DNA of 64,000 bases from Thalassospira povalilytica (lineage in GTDB: Bacteria; Pseudomonadota; Alphaproteobacteria; Rhodospirillales; Thalassospiraceae). Shown piece by piece: positions 10,018-19,800 of the stretch. The notes under the pieces were generated by a model. The model saw only the letters and a program-made list of their open reading frames with translations. It searched no databases and was not told the origin of the DNA. The first letter of the stretch is position 1. Each line of letters starts with the position of its first letter. Made by a program: the position numbers and the translations under genes. The stretch lies in NCBI RefSeq assembly GCF_002844235.1, contig NZ_PGTS01000006.1, positions 1 to 64,000 of the forward strand, read 5' to 3'.

Positions 10018-11262
10018 ATGTCATCGCCATGCGCCGTCGGGACACCATCAGATCCGTCAAACACCACCCGATCACCAAACGAACCGAATGCCGCCGCCAA
10101 TCAGGCGGCCGTGGATCAGGCAGATACGGTTAACGGCCCGGACCAGACCCGGGTTGCAGGTTCGCGCGCCCTAATCTATCGCCGGGCCCGGACGATTTCG
10201 GTCATCGGGACGTTTGGCATCCTCACCCTTGGTTGTCTTTATGTGGCCCAAAGTCTTGTGCTGCCCGTGATCATGGCGTTTTTGCTGTCGCTTGTGTTTT
10301 CGCCGGTCGTGCGCACGCTTGCGCAATTTCGCATTCCGCGCAGCATAACTGCGCTGACCATTGTGCTTGGCCTCAGCGCATCGGTGATTGCCGGCATTTA
10401 CGGATTGAGCGGCCCGGTATCGGGCTGGATCGACGAAGCCCCGGAGATCGAGCAACGGCTGCGCCTGCGTCTTGCCGATCTTAGCGAGCCGCTTGACAAG
10501 CTGCGCGATGCCCAGCAACAGGTGGCCGAGGCAACCGACCAGAATAGCGGCGATGAAAATGTCCAGAAGGTGGTGGTGACCGAACCCAACCTGATCAGTC
10601 AGGCCGCCGAAGGTGCGCCCGATATTCTGGCCGGTATTGCGTTGATGCTGGTGCTGCTTCTGTTCATTTTGTCGGCCGGTGATCTTGTTTATGAGAAACT
10701 GGTGCGTGCGCTTCCGACCTTTGGCGACCGGCGCAAGGGATTGCGCATTGCCCATGATGTCGAACGCGAAGTTTCGCGTTATCTTGCCACCATCACCGCG
10801 ATCAATATTACGCTTGGTCTTGTTGTCGGCACCCTGATGGCGATCATTGGCCTGCCCAACCCGATCCTGTGGGGGATTGCCGCCGCGGTTCTGAATTACG
10901 TGCCGATTCTGGGGGCCCTTACCGGGATTGCCATTGTTGCCGTGGTTGGCCTTGTATCCATGCAGACAACAAGCGAGGCCCTTCTGGCCCCGGCCCTTTA
11001 TTTCGTCTGCACCGCCCTTGAAGGCCAGATCATCACACCGGCCCTTGTCGGCAACCGGCTTCGGATCAATTCGATTGCCATCATTCTGGCTGTGGCGTTC
11101 TGGGGCTGGATGTGGGGTGTGGTCGGCATTCTGGTTGCCGTGCCGCTTCTGATCGTTTCGCGGGTTATCGCCAATCATGTCGACGGGCTTGGCGGGTTGC
11201 GCGAATTGCTGGGCCCCCATCATCACGGCAATCAGGGCAATAACCTTGCCCGGTCGAAATAG
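10018..11262 (+). CDS. AI-2E family (PerM/YdiK-like) membrane protein
   Basis: A 414-residue polytopic membrane protein of the AI-2E/UPF0118 family; members export small molecules or ions, and no substrate is established here. A hydrophilic 55-residue N-terminus leads into paired helices (about 60-125), a soluble loop (about 130-195), then further helices to about 395. The family segments PNPILWGIAAAVLNYVPILG and the GQIITPALVGNRLRINS region are clear. GGGAGA precedes the ATG at 10018. A His/Asn-rich C-terminal tail follows the last helix. Confidence 0.88.
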   Translation: MSSPCAVGTPSDPSNTTRSPNEPNAAANQAAVDQADTVNGPDQTRVAGSRALIYRRARTISVIGTFGILTLGCLYVAQSLVLPVIMAFLLSLVFSPVVRTLAQFRIPRSITALTIVLGLSASVIAGIYGLSGPVSGWIDEAPEIEQRLRLRLADLSEPLDKLRDAQQQVAEATDQNSGDENVQKVVVTEPNLISQAAEGAPDILAGIALMLVLLLFILSAGDLVYEKLVRALPTFGDRRKGLRIAHDVEREVSRYLATITAINITLGLVVGTLMAIIGLPNPILWGIAAAVLNYVPILGALTGIAIVAVVGLVSMQTTSEALLAPALYFVCTALEGQIITPALVGNRLRINSIAIILAVAFWGWMWGVVGILVAVPLLIVSRVIANHVDGLGGLRELLGPHHHGNQGNNLARSK

Positions 11263-11280
11263 ATCGATTGCGCAGCGCTG

Positions 11281-11307
11281 GTCAAAGGCGTCAAAGGCGT
11301 CAAAGGC
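11281..11307 (+). repeat. Three tandem GTCAAAGGC copies
   Basis: Three perfect 9-base copies, followed by a degenerate fourth (GCCAAAGCC), lie just after the AI-2E family gene in non-coding DNA. Confidence 0.8.
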
Positions 11308-11437
11308 GCCAAAGCCCCGATCAACGCGTGCTCAACGCATGATGGCATGCCCTACTAAATCCGGCTGTTCCCCCGCCGCCCCTGCTGCGCGCGTCTAATC
11401 GCTTGCCAAGTATCGGCCGGGCTGCCACCCTTGGGGC

Positions 11438-12268
11438 ATGTCCGATCTAGTTGAAATTCTTTGTCATGACTGCCTAGGTGTCGAGGCCGTTCGCGCCCGC
11501 ACGCGCCACAGCTTTGCCAAACACAGCCATGAAACATTCGGCATCGGCTTGATGTTTTCTGGTGCACAAAAATCCGCATCGGGCCGGGGCATGGTCGAAG
11601 CCGGGGCTGGCAACATCATTACGGTCAATCCCCGCGAAATCCATGACGGCCATCCGATCGGCGATGCAGCGCGGGGCTGGAACATGCTGTATTTCGATCC
11701 GGCCCTGATTGCCAATACAGCAAACGACATGTCAGACGGCGCAAGCCAGCATTATGAATTCACCCGCCCGGTGATGGATCACCCGCAGGTCCGGCAATGC
11801 TTTGCAACCCTGTTTGATGCGATCACCCACGGCACAGCAGATGCCACACGGTTGCGGCGTGAAGAAATGCTGCTTTTGCTGCTTCATCATGCCCTGTCCC
11901 ATTCCGGTGACGGGCCCGCCAAACCCGCATCCCGAACGGCAGTTGCCCATGCACGGATCAAACGGGCCAAGGCATTGCTTGATGATTGCCCGGCTGATCT
12001 GCACAGCCTTGATGATCTTTCCGAGGTAACGGGACTAAGCAAATTTCAAACCGTGCGCGAATTTACCCGTGCCACCGGACTGACCCCGCACGCCTATCTG
12101 ATCCAGCGTCGCATTGACCTTGCCCGCGACCTGATCCGGGCGGGCCAGCCACTTGCCGATATTGCACATCGCGCCGGATTTGCCGATCAAAGCCACCTGA
12201 ACCGCCATTTCGTCCGGGCCTTTGGCCTGACACCGGGCCGCTATGCCCGTGCCGCTCGGCAAAACTGA
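11438..12268 (+). CDS. AraC-family transcriptional regulator
   Basis: A 276-residue regulator with an N-terminal AraC-type cupin sensor (about 5-165) and a C-terminal double HTH (about 175-272). The second HTH is diagnostic: IAHRAGFADQSHLNRHFVRA with the family ending FGLTPGRYARA. It lies 190 bases upstream of a LysE-type exporter gene on the same strand. AraC regulators with this cupin form are commonly paired with LysE/RhtB exporters, so it may control that exporter (inference). Confidence 0.92.
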   Translation: MSDLVEILCHDCLGVEAVRARTRHSFAKHSHETFGIGLMFSGAQKSASGRGMVEAGAGNIITVNPREIHDGHPIGDAARGWNMLYFDPALIANTANDMSDGASQHYEFTRPVMDHPQVRQCFATLFDAITHGTADATRLRREEMLLLLLHHALSHSGDGPAKPASRTAVAHARIKRAKALLDDCPADLHSLDDLSEVTGLSKFQTVREFTRATGLTPHAYLIQRRIDLARDLIRAGQPLADIAHRAGFADQSHLNRHFVRAFGLTPGRYARAARQN

Positions 12269-12459
12269 GCAACCCTCACATTTTCCATTTGCCGTTCTGA
12301 TCCGCCAGACATAGCTTGCCGGACAATGCGGAACACCGCCCCAAATGCGCATCACCGCAAAGCCCCACCAACGCGAAAATCATCCTGCAATTCCGTTCAA
12401 GAATGCTTTGCGCCCCGTCCGTAAATTGACCGCATCACAGTCAATCAAACGGACGCATC

Positions 12460-13071
12460 ATGATCACCCTTGATTACCTGATCACATCGCTCATCATCGT
12501 CGCCCTGCCCGGCACCGGCGTGATTTATACCCTTGCCCTTGGATTGGGACGCGGCATGAAAGCCAGCATCTGGGCGGCCTTTGGCTGCACCCTTGGCATC
12601 GTGCCCCATATGGCGGCAAGCATCCTTGGCCTTGCGGCCCTGCTTCATGCCAGCGCGGTCGCCTTTGAAATCGTGCGTTATCTTGGCGTGGCCTGGCTTC
12701 TTTATATGGCCTGGGGCATGTGGTTTGGGACGGGTGCGATGAAAGTCACCGCGAACGAGACCAAAACCGGCACCGCCAAAATCATTCGCGACGGCATCTT
12801 GCTGAACCTGCTCAACCCCAAGCTATCCGTCTTCTTCCTCGCCTTCCTGCCGCAGTTTGTACGCGCGAATACGCCTGACACCACATGGGAAATGACCCTG
12901 CTTGGCCTAATTTTCATGGCGATGACGTTCGGGGTGTTTGTGATTTACGGATGTTTTGCGGGTGCGCTTCGCAGCCACATCATCGAACGCCCGAAAGTCA
13001 TGAACTGGATTGGCAAAGGTTTTGCCGGGGCGTTTGTGGCGATGGGAGCAAAACTTGTTCTCACCGCCTGA
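12460..13071 (+). CDS. LysE/RhtB family amino-acid exporter
   Basis: A 203-residue inner-membrane exporter with about six helices. The N-terminus (PGTGVIYTLALGLGRGMKAS) matches the P-G-P-x-x-x-Y-x-x-x-x-G-x-x-x-G pattern of the family with Thr in place of the second Pro, and NLLNPKLSVFFLAFLPQFV is the hallmark mid-protein segment. The likely role is efflux of an amino acid or a related compound. It follows an AraC gene that may regulate it. Confidence 0.92.
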   Translation: MITLDYLITSLIIVALPGTGVIYTLALGLGRGMKASIWAAFGCTLGIVPHMAASILGLAALLHASAVAFEIVRYLGVAWLLYMAWGMWFGTGAMKVTANETKTGTAKIIRDGILLNLLNPKLSVFFLAFLPQFVRANTPDTTWEMTLLGLIFMAMTFGVFVIYGCFAGALRSHIIERPKVMNWIGKGFAGAFVAMGAKLVLTA

Positions 13072-13136
13072 TAGAACAATACGATGCCCGAACCTTTACG
13101 GCATGATATGCTTTTTCAAGTGAAGGGAACCGTATC

Positions 13137-13337
13137 ATGCAGACACCAAACGCCCTCAAACCGATTAAGACTGAAGCTGACTATAAGGCGGCGATGGAGC
13201 TTGTTAAAAATCTTTGGCACGCAGAACCGGGCACACCTAAATCTAGTCAGCTTGAAGTGCTCGGCATTCTGATTGATCAGTATGAAGCACAACAGTTCCC
13301 GATTGTTGGACCCAGCGCTGGCATCAGCACCTGCTGA
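13137..13337 (+). pseudogene. higA: Truncated HigA-type antitoxin gene
   Basis: The first 56 residues match the N-terminal segment of HigA-like XRE antitoxins (IKTEADYKAAMELVKNLW, AEPGT, then the LEVLGILIDQYE helix and QQFPI). The DNA-binding HTH that should follow is missing; after about 13310 the frame runs into unrelated sequence and stops within 10 codons. A GGGAACC ribosome site and a TATGCT -10-like element are retained upstream. No higB toxin frame lies between it and the LysE gene. The break coincides with the edge of the AT-rich neighbouring gene, so acquisition of that gene probably removed the 3' end. Confidence 0.72.
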
Positions 13338-13343
13338 ACATTA

Positions 13344-15284
13344 TCAGCTGACACGCAAATCTGACCAACACCTTTTCGTCAGTCCGGTCCTTTCAGCAAA
13401 AGCGATTTCACTCCATAAATCGTTCGTACAAAAAGTTGTAGCACTCAGTGGTCGCAACGCTTCAAATACATTTGGAGCTCTACTCAACAAGTACGATAGC
13501 TGCCCTAAATCCAGCCAATAGACACCATGTAGATATGACTGAAGATCACTTTTCTGCTCACGCAAAGGTGCCACTAACTTTAAGTTATGGTATAATTTAT
13601 CCAGCTCTTTATTAAAATCACCAACAACAGAATGGTGGTCATCGATCTCCTCAGTCGCCGCAAGCTTCATTGAGGCTAGAGCATTCACGATCCCTGTGGT
13701 CATAGTTCTACTGGTAATTGGACCAAATGATGTTGGGCTTACTGCCAACTTGATAACTCGTCCTGCCGAGAGACTGCCTTCCAGCAGATAACTATCAACC
13801 TCCCCTTCCCTGAGATGAAGTTCTCGGCCCGCAAGTTGTCCAAGCATTTTAATATATGCCTGTCCATAGTCTTCGTAGAATTTCATCATCTCCATAGACT
13901 TTGCTTTCGAAGTTAAAACCTTCGACTTCACTTCGGAAATAAAAACATTACCACCTGCTTCTCCTATTACATCTAGGTCGTAATTTATTTTTCCAACAGA
14001 GTATTTAGTTCCACGCTCAACTCGGGTTACACCTTTCATAGTAGTTTGCTCAACAGCTCTTTCATAGATATCCGCAATCAAACGCGTATTGCTTTTAAAA
14101 GCTCCCCTGACTTTAGAGATAACTAGAGGACATAGCGCCGCACAGCATATTGAAGTCGGCATAGCGATCATTTGCTGTTTGTCCCCTGCGTAAAACAGCG
14201 GGCTTGCCATTTCCCAACCGACGGTATCTGTTGGAAGACTTCTTAAATCCGTACATTGTAGCTTTTTCGAAACGCATAATTCGGTAATAGCTGGGAATCG
14301 TTTTTTTAGATCCAATTCCTTGAAAACAGACATATATTCAGGATTTAGAACTTTAACAAAATCCGCAACTTCATCTAGCAATCCATATAGGTCAGCCGGG
14401 CTATCTTTCCGAGGAATGATATACTTGACCGCATTGATCAAATTCTGAACAGCAATCTTTGGAACTTGAGAAACGCTAAAGGTTGTATCCCATAGTAACG
14501 ACCTCATCACAGCGTCAGGAACACTGAATGGGTCAATCTGCAGGTACTCATATGTACTATAACGCTCGCAGTTAAAATGAGCGGCATAATCAGTGGAAAG
14601 TTGAACAATTTGGGTCCAAACGTTATTCGGCCTTCTCAGTGTATTTCCATTACTTGGATTCTTGATTGCAAGGCCCATTAACCATCCAAATGGCAACGTC
14701 GGTTCTTTATTCGACCATACCTGCTCAACAAAATTCCCAAACAGCCAAATCTCATCGTGAAAGCGGCGGCAGCTCCGCATCTCAGATAAGACGTTTGAAA
14801 TAACTTTTCTCGTGCCCAAAAGTTTCACAAGCGATCTGATCTTAAGAACCAATTCAGAATTGGATTTTCGCTTTAATTTAGCTCCATACGACGAGAATTC
14901 GAACTGATACCCTTTCTTATTCAAACGGGCGCAAGCCATTGCTACCTGCAGGTTCCGCCAGTTTGGCGAGGGTTCATCTTGAATTTCAGTTCTTTTGAGC
15001 ACCGATCGAACTGCTTGAATCCAAGGAGCTTTGTCGTGGAATCCAATACATCGGTCGCTATGCATTTCGCGTGAAATATGTTTGATAACCTGCACTGGCT
15101 TCAAGGGAAGGTCATAAAAAAGACAGTAAATTTCCAAAGAAGTAGCAAACCACCAAAGCTCACCACCGTAGAAATCCTCGCCGCACAATAGCTCGCTCAA
15201 GCCTGCACAATTTTCACTATCTTGGCTTCCGACTGCAATGTGGTAAAGCTCCAGAAATTTTTGCAAATCTTCTTCTTTTATCAT
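13344..15284 (-). CDS. Orphan protein with PD-(D/E)XK nuclease signatures
   Basis: A 646-residue cytosolic protein that I cannot assign to a named family. Residues 1-400 are alpha-helical in character without a known motif. Residues 400-455 show a PD-(D/E)XK core: a helix with Glu408 (IYERAVEQ), then YDLDVIGE (Asp436/Asp438), then the strand FISEVKSK giving E451-x-K453. A C-terminal region (510-646) has SPTSFGPITSRTMTTGIV and a Trp/Leu-rich stretch. The gene is much more AT-rich than its neighbours and has different codon use. Its ATG lies 3 bases past the kinase stop codon (GGAG 6 bases upstream), so it would be co-transcribed with the kinase. A role as a restriction-like or phage-defence nuclease is inference. 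Confidence 0.6.
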   Translation of the reverse strand: MIKEEDLQKFLELYHIAVGSQDSENCAGLSELLCGEDFYGGELWWFATSLEIYCLFYDLPLKPVQVIKHISREMHSDRCIGFHDKAPWIQAVRSVLKRTEIQDEPSPNWRNLQVAMACARLNKKGYQFEFSSYGAKLKRKSNSELVLKIRSLVKLLGTRKVISNVLSEMRSCRRFHDEIWLFGNFVEQVWSNKEPTLPFGWLMGLAIKNPSNGNTLRRPNNVWTQIVQLSTDYAAHFNCERYSTYEYLQIDPFSVPDAVMRSLLWDTTFSVSQVPKIAVQNLINAVKYIIPRKDSPADLYGLLDEVADFVKVLNPEYMSVFKELDLKKRFPAITELCVSKKLQCTDLRSLPTDTVGWEMASPLFYAGDKQQMIAMPTSICCAALCPLVISKVRGAFKSNTRLIADIYERAVEQTTMKGVTRVERGTKYSVGKINYDLDVIGEAGGNVFISEVKSKVLTSKAKSMEMMKFYEDYGQAYIKMLGQLAGRELHLREGEVDSYLLEGSLSAGRVIKLAVSPTSFGPITSRTMTTGIVNALASMKLAATEEIDDHHSVVGDFNKELDKLYHNLKLVAPLREQKSDLQSYLHGVYWLDLGQLSYLLSRAPNVFEALRPLSATTFCTNDLWSEIAFAERTGLTKRCWSDLRVS

Positions 15285-15287
15285 GCA

Positions 15288-18200
15288 TCACTCCGCCGCA
15301 TCACTCCCCAACCGATTGAGCGCCCGCGTCATCAATGCCCGCAACTTGGCCGGTCGGAGAGGTTTGTTGAGCAGGGAGAAGCCCTGTTCGCGGATCAGGT
15401 CAGCGGTTTCGGTCGAGCGGTCGGCGGTGATGATGACGCCGGGTACGTTAACGCCGTGAACATCGCGAAGCCTGATCAGGACATCAAGGCCGGTCTGACC
15501 GGAATCAAGGTGGTAGTCAGCAAGGATGATATCGGGTGCAAAGGTCCCCTTGCCCGGTTCTGATCCGTTCAGAAGGTCTTCGGCCGCCGGGCCGGACCGG
15601 GCGGTTGCGACCACGCAGTCCCAGTTGCTGAGCATCGCGTTCATGCCGTCAAGAATGTCGGGTTCGTTATCAATGCACAGCACGCGCAAGCCGCCCAGTT
15701 CGCCCGCCATGCGGCGTTTGGGTTTGGGGGTTGCAGCCGTATCGGCAACGCCAAGTGGCACTTCGACCGAGAAGACCGTGCCGCTTCCGGGCCGCGAACG
15801 CACCGATACCGGATGATCAAGGGACCGGCCAAGACGGTCGACAATCGCAAGGCCAAGACCAAGACCCTTAACATCGGTGGTTTCCGGGCCCTCAAGACGG
15901 TGGAATTCGCGGAAGATGATTTTAAGCTTGTCTTCAGGGATGCCCGGTCCGCTATCCCAAACTTCGAGTTTCAGCGTGTCGCCACGCACACGGCAGCCGA
16001 CCACAGCGCCCCCGGTGCGGGTATAGCGCATGGCGTTGGAAATGAAGTTTTGCAGGATACGGCGAAGCAAGCGACTGTCGCTGCGGACCCAAAGATCGCG
16101 TTTATGGACCTTGAAGCTCAGCCCCGCATTTTCGGCAATCGGGCCGAATTCGGTTTCAAGTGCGCTTAACACATCGCTGATTGCGAAATTGCGGATATTG
16201 GGCTGCATCGCCCCGGCATCGAGCTTGCAGATATCCAAAAGCTCGTTCAGCAGTTCCTCGACCCCCTTGAGCGACAGATCAACCTTGCCGACAAGGTCGA
16301 GCACATCCTCGGCCAGTCCCTGTTTGCCGCCGAGCGCCACGGTAAACAGGCGCGCGGCATTAAGCGGCTGCAAAAGATCGTGGCTGGCCGCGGCAAAGAA
16401 GCGGGTCTTGGTATCGTTGGCGGTTTCGGCCTGTTCCTTGGCGTCCGAAAGTTCGGAGTTCAGAACTTCAAGCGCGTGGGTACGTTCGGTCACGCGGGCC
16501 TCTAGCCCCTCGTTGGCTTCCTTAAGGGCCTGTTCGGCGGTCTTGCGTTCGGTAATGTCGTGATAGATGCAGAAATACCCCAGCACTTCGCCGGTTTCGT
16601 CAAAATGCGGGATATAGGTGCCTTCGGCATAGCGGCCTTCGCGCACGCCCTGCATGCCGCGTTCATCATTGCGATTGCGCGTGATGGCCGGGAATTCGAT
16701 TTCAAAGCTTTGGCGATAGCCTTTGAGCACCAGCTCGATCATTGGGGCAAGATGGACATAGCGTTCCTCGCCCACCGCTTCGCGGACCGACATGCCGTGG
16801 GCCTCAACACGCCTAAGGCCAAACATCCGCTCATAGGGGCGGTTGGTAAAGCGAAGGCGCTGATTTTTATCGGCATAGGCGATCATCACCGGAATGTTGT
16901 CGGTGTAAATCCGGATATTGCGTTCACTTTCGCGAAGGGCTTCTTCGGTGCGCACACGCGCGGTAATGTCGGCAATGGTGGCAACAAAGCCGCCATCGGG
17001 CATCGGGTTGGTGCGGATTTCAAGCACCATGCCATCGGAACGTTTGCGTTCGTAAGTATGGGGAAGCCGGCGCATCTGCGGTGCGGCAGTGCGGCCCAGA
17101 AGGATATCGATATCGACCGAACGGGTGTCGTTGGTGCGGCAAATCTGCACCAGTTCGGACAGCGGCAGGGTGACCTGAATGTCGCTTGTCGCGATACCAA
17201 GCAAATCAATGAACCGGTGGTTCCAGGTCGCCAGACGCAGGTTCTGATCAAACACGCCGACCCCTTGGGAAATGTTTTCAAGGGTATTGAGCAACAGGTC
17301 ACGGTTGAATTTGATCGCCTCGGACGCTTCGTCGAGAAGTTCCATCGCATCACGGCGCGACACCGCCTTATCGGGCAGCAAAAGCGCCATCACCACGCGC
17401 GATGATGCCGCCCCCACCGCCCCCGAAAGCAGATGTTCGGTGAAACTTGCGGCATCGACATCGGCAAGGTCGGATCGTTTGGGTTCGCCCCCGCGCGATT
17501 TCAGATAATTGCGAAAGGCACGCTGCGCCCAGTGTTTGCCAAGAAACCGCGCGGCAAGGTCTTCGAGGTCGCCCAGCGTGACCCGACCAAGCCAGGTGTC
17601 GTTGCGTGCCTTGGTGCTTTTGCGCCAGACATCGACAAAGACCTGGGCCTGACGGCGCTGGGTCACGCCCTGTACCCCGACGGCCGATCCGACAAACATC
17701 AGAACGAAATTCACCCCAAGCGACCAGACCACCCCGTGGGTCAGATGATCTTCGATCCCGACCCCGAGCAATGCCTGCGGATTAAGAATGGCAAAACCGA
17801 ACGGTCCGTCGGTCAGGATCGATGCCGGAAGCAATTCCCCCTGCACAAAGGTCGGCAGCAACAGCGTATAGGCCCAAAGCACAAATCCCGACACAAGGCC
17901 AAGGCGCACTCCGGTCCGGTTGATATTTTTAAGATAGATGGCCGCCAGAACCGCCGGACCGAATTGCGCCATGGCGGCAAAGGACAGCATCCCGATATCG
18001 GCCAGCGCATATTTTTCCGACAGGAACCGATAGAACCCGTAAGCCAGAAACAGCAACAGGATCACGGCCGCACGCCGGATTTTCAACAGCACCTGGCTGA
18101 CATCACCGGACATGCGGTTTTGCAATTTTTCCGAGCGCAGCAAAAGCGGCATGATCAGATCGTTACACACCATGGTCGAAACCGCGACGCACGATACGAT

Positions 18201-19283
18201 CACCATGCCGGTACTGGCCGACAGCCCGCCGATAAAGGCAACAATCGCCAGCCAGTCCTGCCCGCCCAGAAGCGGCAAGGTCAGAACGAATGTGTCGGGA
18301 TTGACCTTTGGCTCGTCCCCGAACATGAACAGACCGGCAATGGCAATCGGAACGACAAAGATATTGATCGCCACCAGATAGGCCGGAAACAGCCAGCGCG
18401 CACTAGCGAGATTGCGGCTGTCATCATTTTCAACAAAGGTCACATGGAACTGGCGCGGCAAACAAAACATCGCAAAGGCGGCAAGCAGCGTCGCAATAAA
18501 GAAATGCGATGTCAGCCAGGTATCGGGCCGGAAAAGTTGCCGAACGGCGGGATCGGACAAGGCGCGCTTGTTGATATCGGCAACACCGTCAAACATGCCG
18601 TACACCACAAAGAACCCGACCAGCAAAAGAGCAGCCAGCTTGACCAGGCTTTCGAACGCCACCGCCAGAATAAGCCCGTCATGATGTTCGGAGGCATGGA
18701 TATAGCGCACGCCAAACAGGATGGCGAAAACCGCCATCAGGATGGTGACATAAAAGGCCGTATCCTTGGAAAAATGACCGGCCGAATGACGCACCACCTG
18801 TTCGCCAAGTTCCCCGATCAGTACATCAAAGGATAGCGACACGGCTTTGAGCTGAAGCGAGATATAGGCAAGAACACCCACCACCGCGATCAGCGCAACA
18901 AGGGCGGCCAGACTTTGGCTTTTGCCATAGCGCGACCCCAGAAAATCGGCGATCGAGGTGATGTTCTGTTGATGGCAGACCCGGGCGATTTTGGTCATGA
19001 TGCCAAAACCGACAATCATCACAATGATCGGGCCGATATAGATCGGCAAAAAGGCCCAGCCGCGTGTTGCCGCCGTCCCGACCGATCCAAAGAATGTCCA
19101 GCTGGTGCAATAGACCGCCATCGACAGGGCATAGATCGACGGTTTCAACTTTGATGCGCGCCACTTATCGGCGTATTTGTCACCATAATGGGCAATGGCA
19201 AACAACAACCCGATATAGGTCATGGCAACGATAAAGATCAGTCCGCCCTGAAGCATCCGTGTATAGCCCTGTATTCTGACCAC
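15288..19283 (-). CDS. Symporter-domain hybrid sensor histidine kinase
   Basis: A 1331-residue CbrA/NahK-type sensor. Domains: a sodium:solute-symporter-like module of about 12-13 helices (about 1-500, with SWTFFGSVGTAATRGWAFLP), a linker, PAS (about 665-770), PAS (about 780-905), a coiled coil, HisKA with His968 in AASHDLLQPLNAARL, HATPase (about 1060-1180, DSGPGIPEDKL and GLGLGLAIVDRLGR), and a receiver domain with Asp1256 (ILADYHLDSGQTG). It probably couples nutrient sensing or transport to phosphorelay. The encoded start is GTG at 19283; an ATG at 19256 is an alternative. A foreign gene is inserted just behind its stop codon. Confidence 0.93.
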   Translation of the reverse strand: MVRIQGYTRMLQGGLIFIVAMTYIGLLFAIAHYGDKYADKWRASKLKPSIYALSMAVYCTSWTFFGSVGTAATRGWAFLPIYIGPIIVMIVGFGIMTKIARVCHQQNITSIADFLGSRYGKSQSLAALVALIAVVGVLAYISLQLKAVSLSFDVLIGELGEQVVRHSAGHFSKDTAFYVTILMAVFAILFGVRYIHASEHHDGLILAVAFESLVKLAALLLVGFFVVYGMFDGVADINKRALSDPAVRQLFRPDTWLTSHFFIATLLAAFAMFCLPRQFHVTFVENDDSRNLASARWLFPAYLVAINIFVVPIAIAGLFMFGDEPKVNPDTFVLTLPLLGGQDWLAIVAFIGGLSASTGMVIVSCVAVSTMVCNDLIMPLLLRSEKLQNRMSGDVSQVLLKIRRAAVILLLFLAYGFYRFLSEKYALADIGMLSFAAMAQFGPAVLAAIYLKNINRTGVRLGLVSGFVLWAYTLLLPTFVQGELLPASILTDGPFGFAILNPQALLGVGIEDHLTHGVVWSLGVNFVLMFVGSAVGVQGVTQRRQAQVFVDVWRKSTKARNDTWLGRVTLGDLEDLAARFLGKHWAQRAFRNYLKSRGGEPKRSDLADVDAASFTEHLLSGAVGAASSRVVMALLLPDKAVSRRDAMELLDEASEAIKFNRDLLLNTLENISQGVGVFDQNLRLATWNHRFIDLLGIATSDIQVTLPLSELVQICRTNDTRSVDIDILLGRTAAPQMRRLPHTYERKRSDGMVLEIRTNPMPDGGFVATIADITARVRTEEALRESERNIRIYTDNIPVMIAYADKNQRLRFTNRPYERMFGLRRVEAHGMSVREAVGEERYVHLAPMIELVLKGYRQSFEIEFPAITRNRNDERGMQGVREGRYAEGTYIPHFDETGEVLGYFCIYHDITERKTAEQALKEANEGLEARVTERTHALEVLNSELSDAKEQAETANDTKTRFFAAASHDLLQPLNAARLFTVALGGKQGLAEDVLDLVGKVDLSLKGVEELLNELLDICKLDAGAMQPNIRNFAISDVLSALETEFGPIAENAGLSFKVHKRDLWVRSDSRLLRRILQNFISNAMRYTRTGGAVVGCRVRGDTLKLEVWDSGPGIPEDKLKIIFREFHRLEGPETTDVKGLGLGLAIVDRLGRSLDHPVSVRSRPGSGTVFSVEVPLGVADTAATPKPKRRMAGELGGLRVLCIDNEPDILDGMNAMLSNWDCVVATARSGPAAEDLLNGSEPGKGTFAPDIILADYHLDSGQTGLDVLIRLRDVHGVNVPGVIITADRSTETADLIREQGFSLLNKPLRPAKLRALMTRALNRLGSDAAE

Positions 19284-19410
19284 CGTTTCAGGCGGTTACG
19301 ATTATCTTTTCCCGGGGACTATACCACGGCCGATGAATTGTCTAAAACGACGCAAATTCGATTTGGTGCAATAAGCACCCAGACCAAAGACCAATGAAAG
19401 CGTGGTTCAG

Positions 19411-19800
19411 ATGTCTTCTGATTATGGCTTTTACGCCGGAATTTTGCGCTTTGTCGCAAAGAAAACCGAAACCGATGACCGTGAAATCCGCATCATGATG
19501 GGCCATTTGTCGGGCATTGCCGATGCCATCGCGCAATCCGGGCGTTTCATGATCGAACGCGACAATTGCGAAAGTGCCGCGCGTGCCTTTGCCGGGGTTG
19601 CCAAATTCCTGCAGGAACGCATCCTGCCCGAGGCCCTGAATGCCGGGAATGAAGGCGCGGTCGAACAGCTTAAATGGGCGATTGAAACATCGCTTGTCAT
19701 GGCAGCCGAACTGGTCAAGCGCGCCGCAGACGAAGAGCTTAAAGATCAGGACAGGTTCACCTTTGACCTGCCCGCGCCCAACAAGCCGACCGTGCATTAG
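19411..19800 (+). CDS. Conserved hypothetical small protein
   Basis: A soluble, mainly alpha-helical protein of 129 residues with no domain I recognise. It is divergent from the hybrid kinase gene. The nearest plausible start is ATG 19411; a GTG at 19402 is in frame. The stop codon overlaps the first unit of a GCATTAG heptamer array. Confidence 0.7.
   Translation: MSSDYGFYAGILRFVAKKTETDDREIRIMMGHLSGIADAIAQSGRFMIERDNCESAARAFAGVAKFLQERILPEALNAGNEGAVEQLKWAIETSLVMAAELVKRAADEELKDQDRFTFDLPAPNKPTVH

Noticed and set aside
13137-15284. Toxin-antitoxin pair formed by the HigA fragment and the 646-residue protein
   Set aside because: The antitoxin lacks its HTH, the genes converge, and HigB toxins are about 100 residues, so a functional pair is unlikely.
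17433-18836. Open frame of 467 codons on the plus strand
   Set aside because: It lies entirely antisense to the symporter part of the hybrid kinase; its His/Gln/Lys-rich content is what antisense membrane-helix codons give, and it has no ribosome site or domain.
15288-19283. Gene fusion artefact of a permease with a kinase
   Set aside because: The symporter-PAS-HisKA-receiver order is the known CbrA/NahK-type layout.
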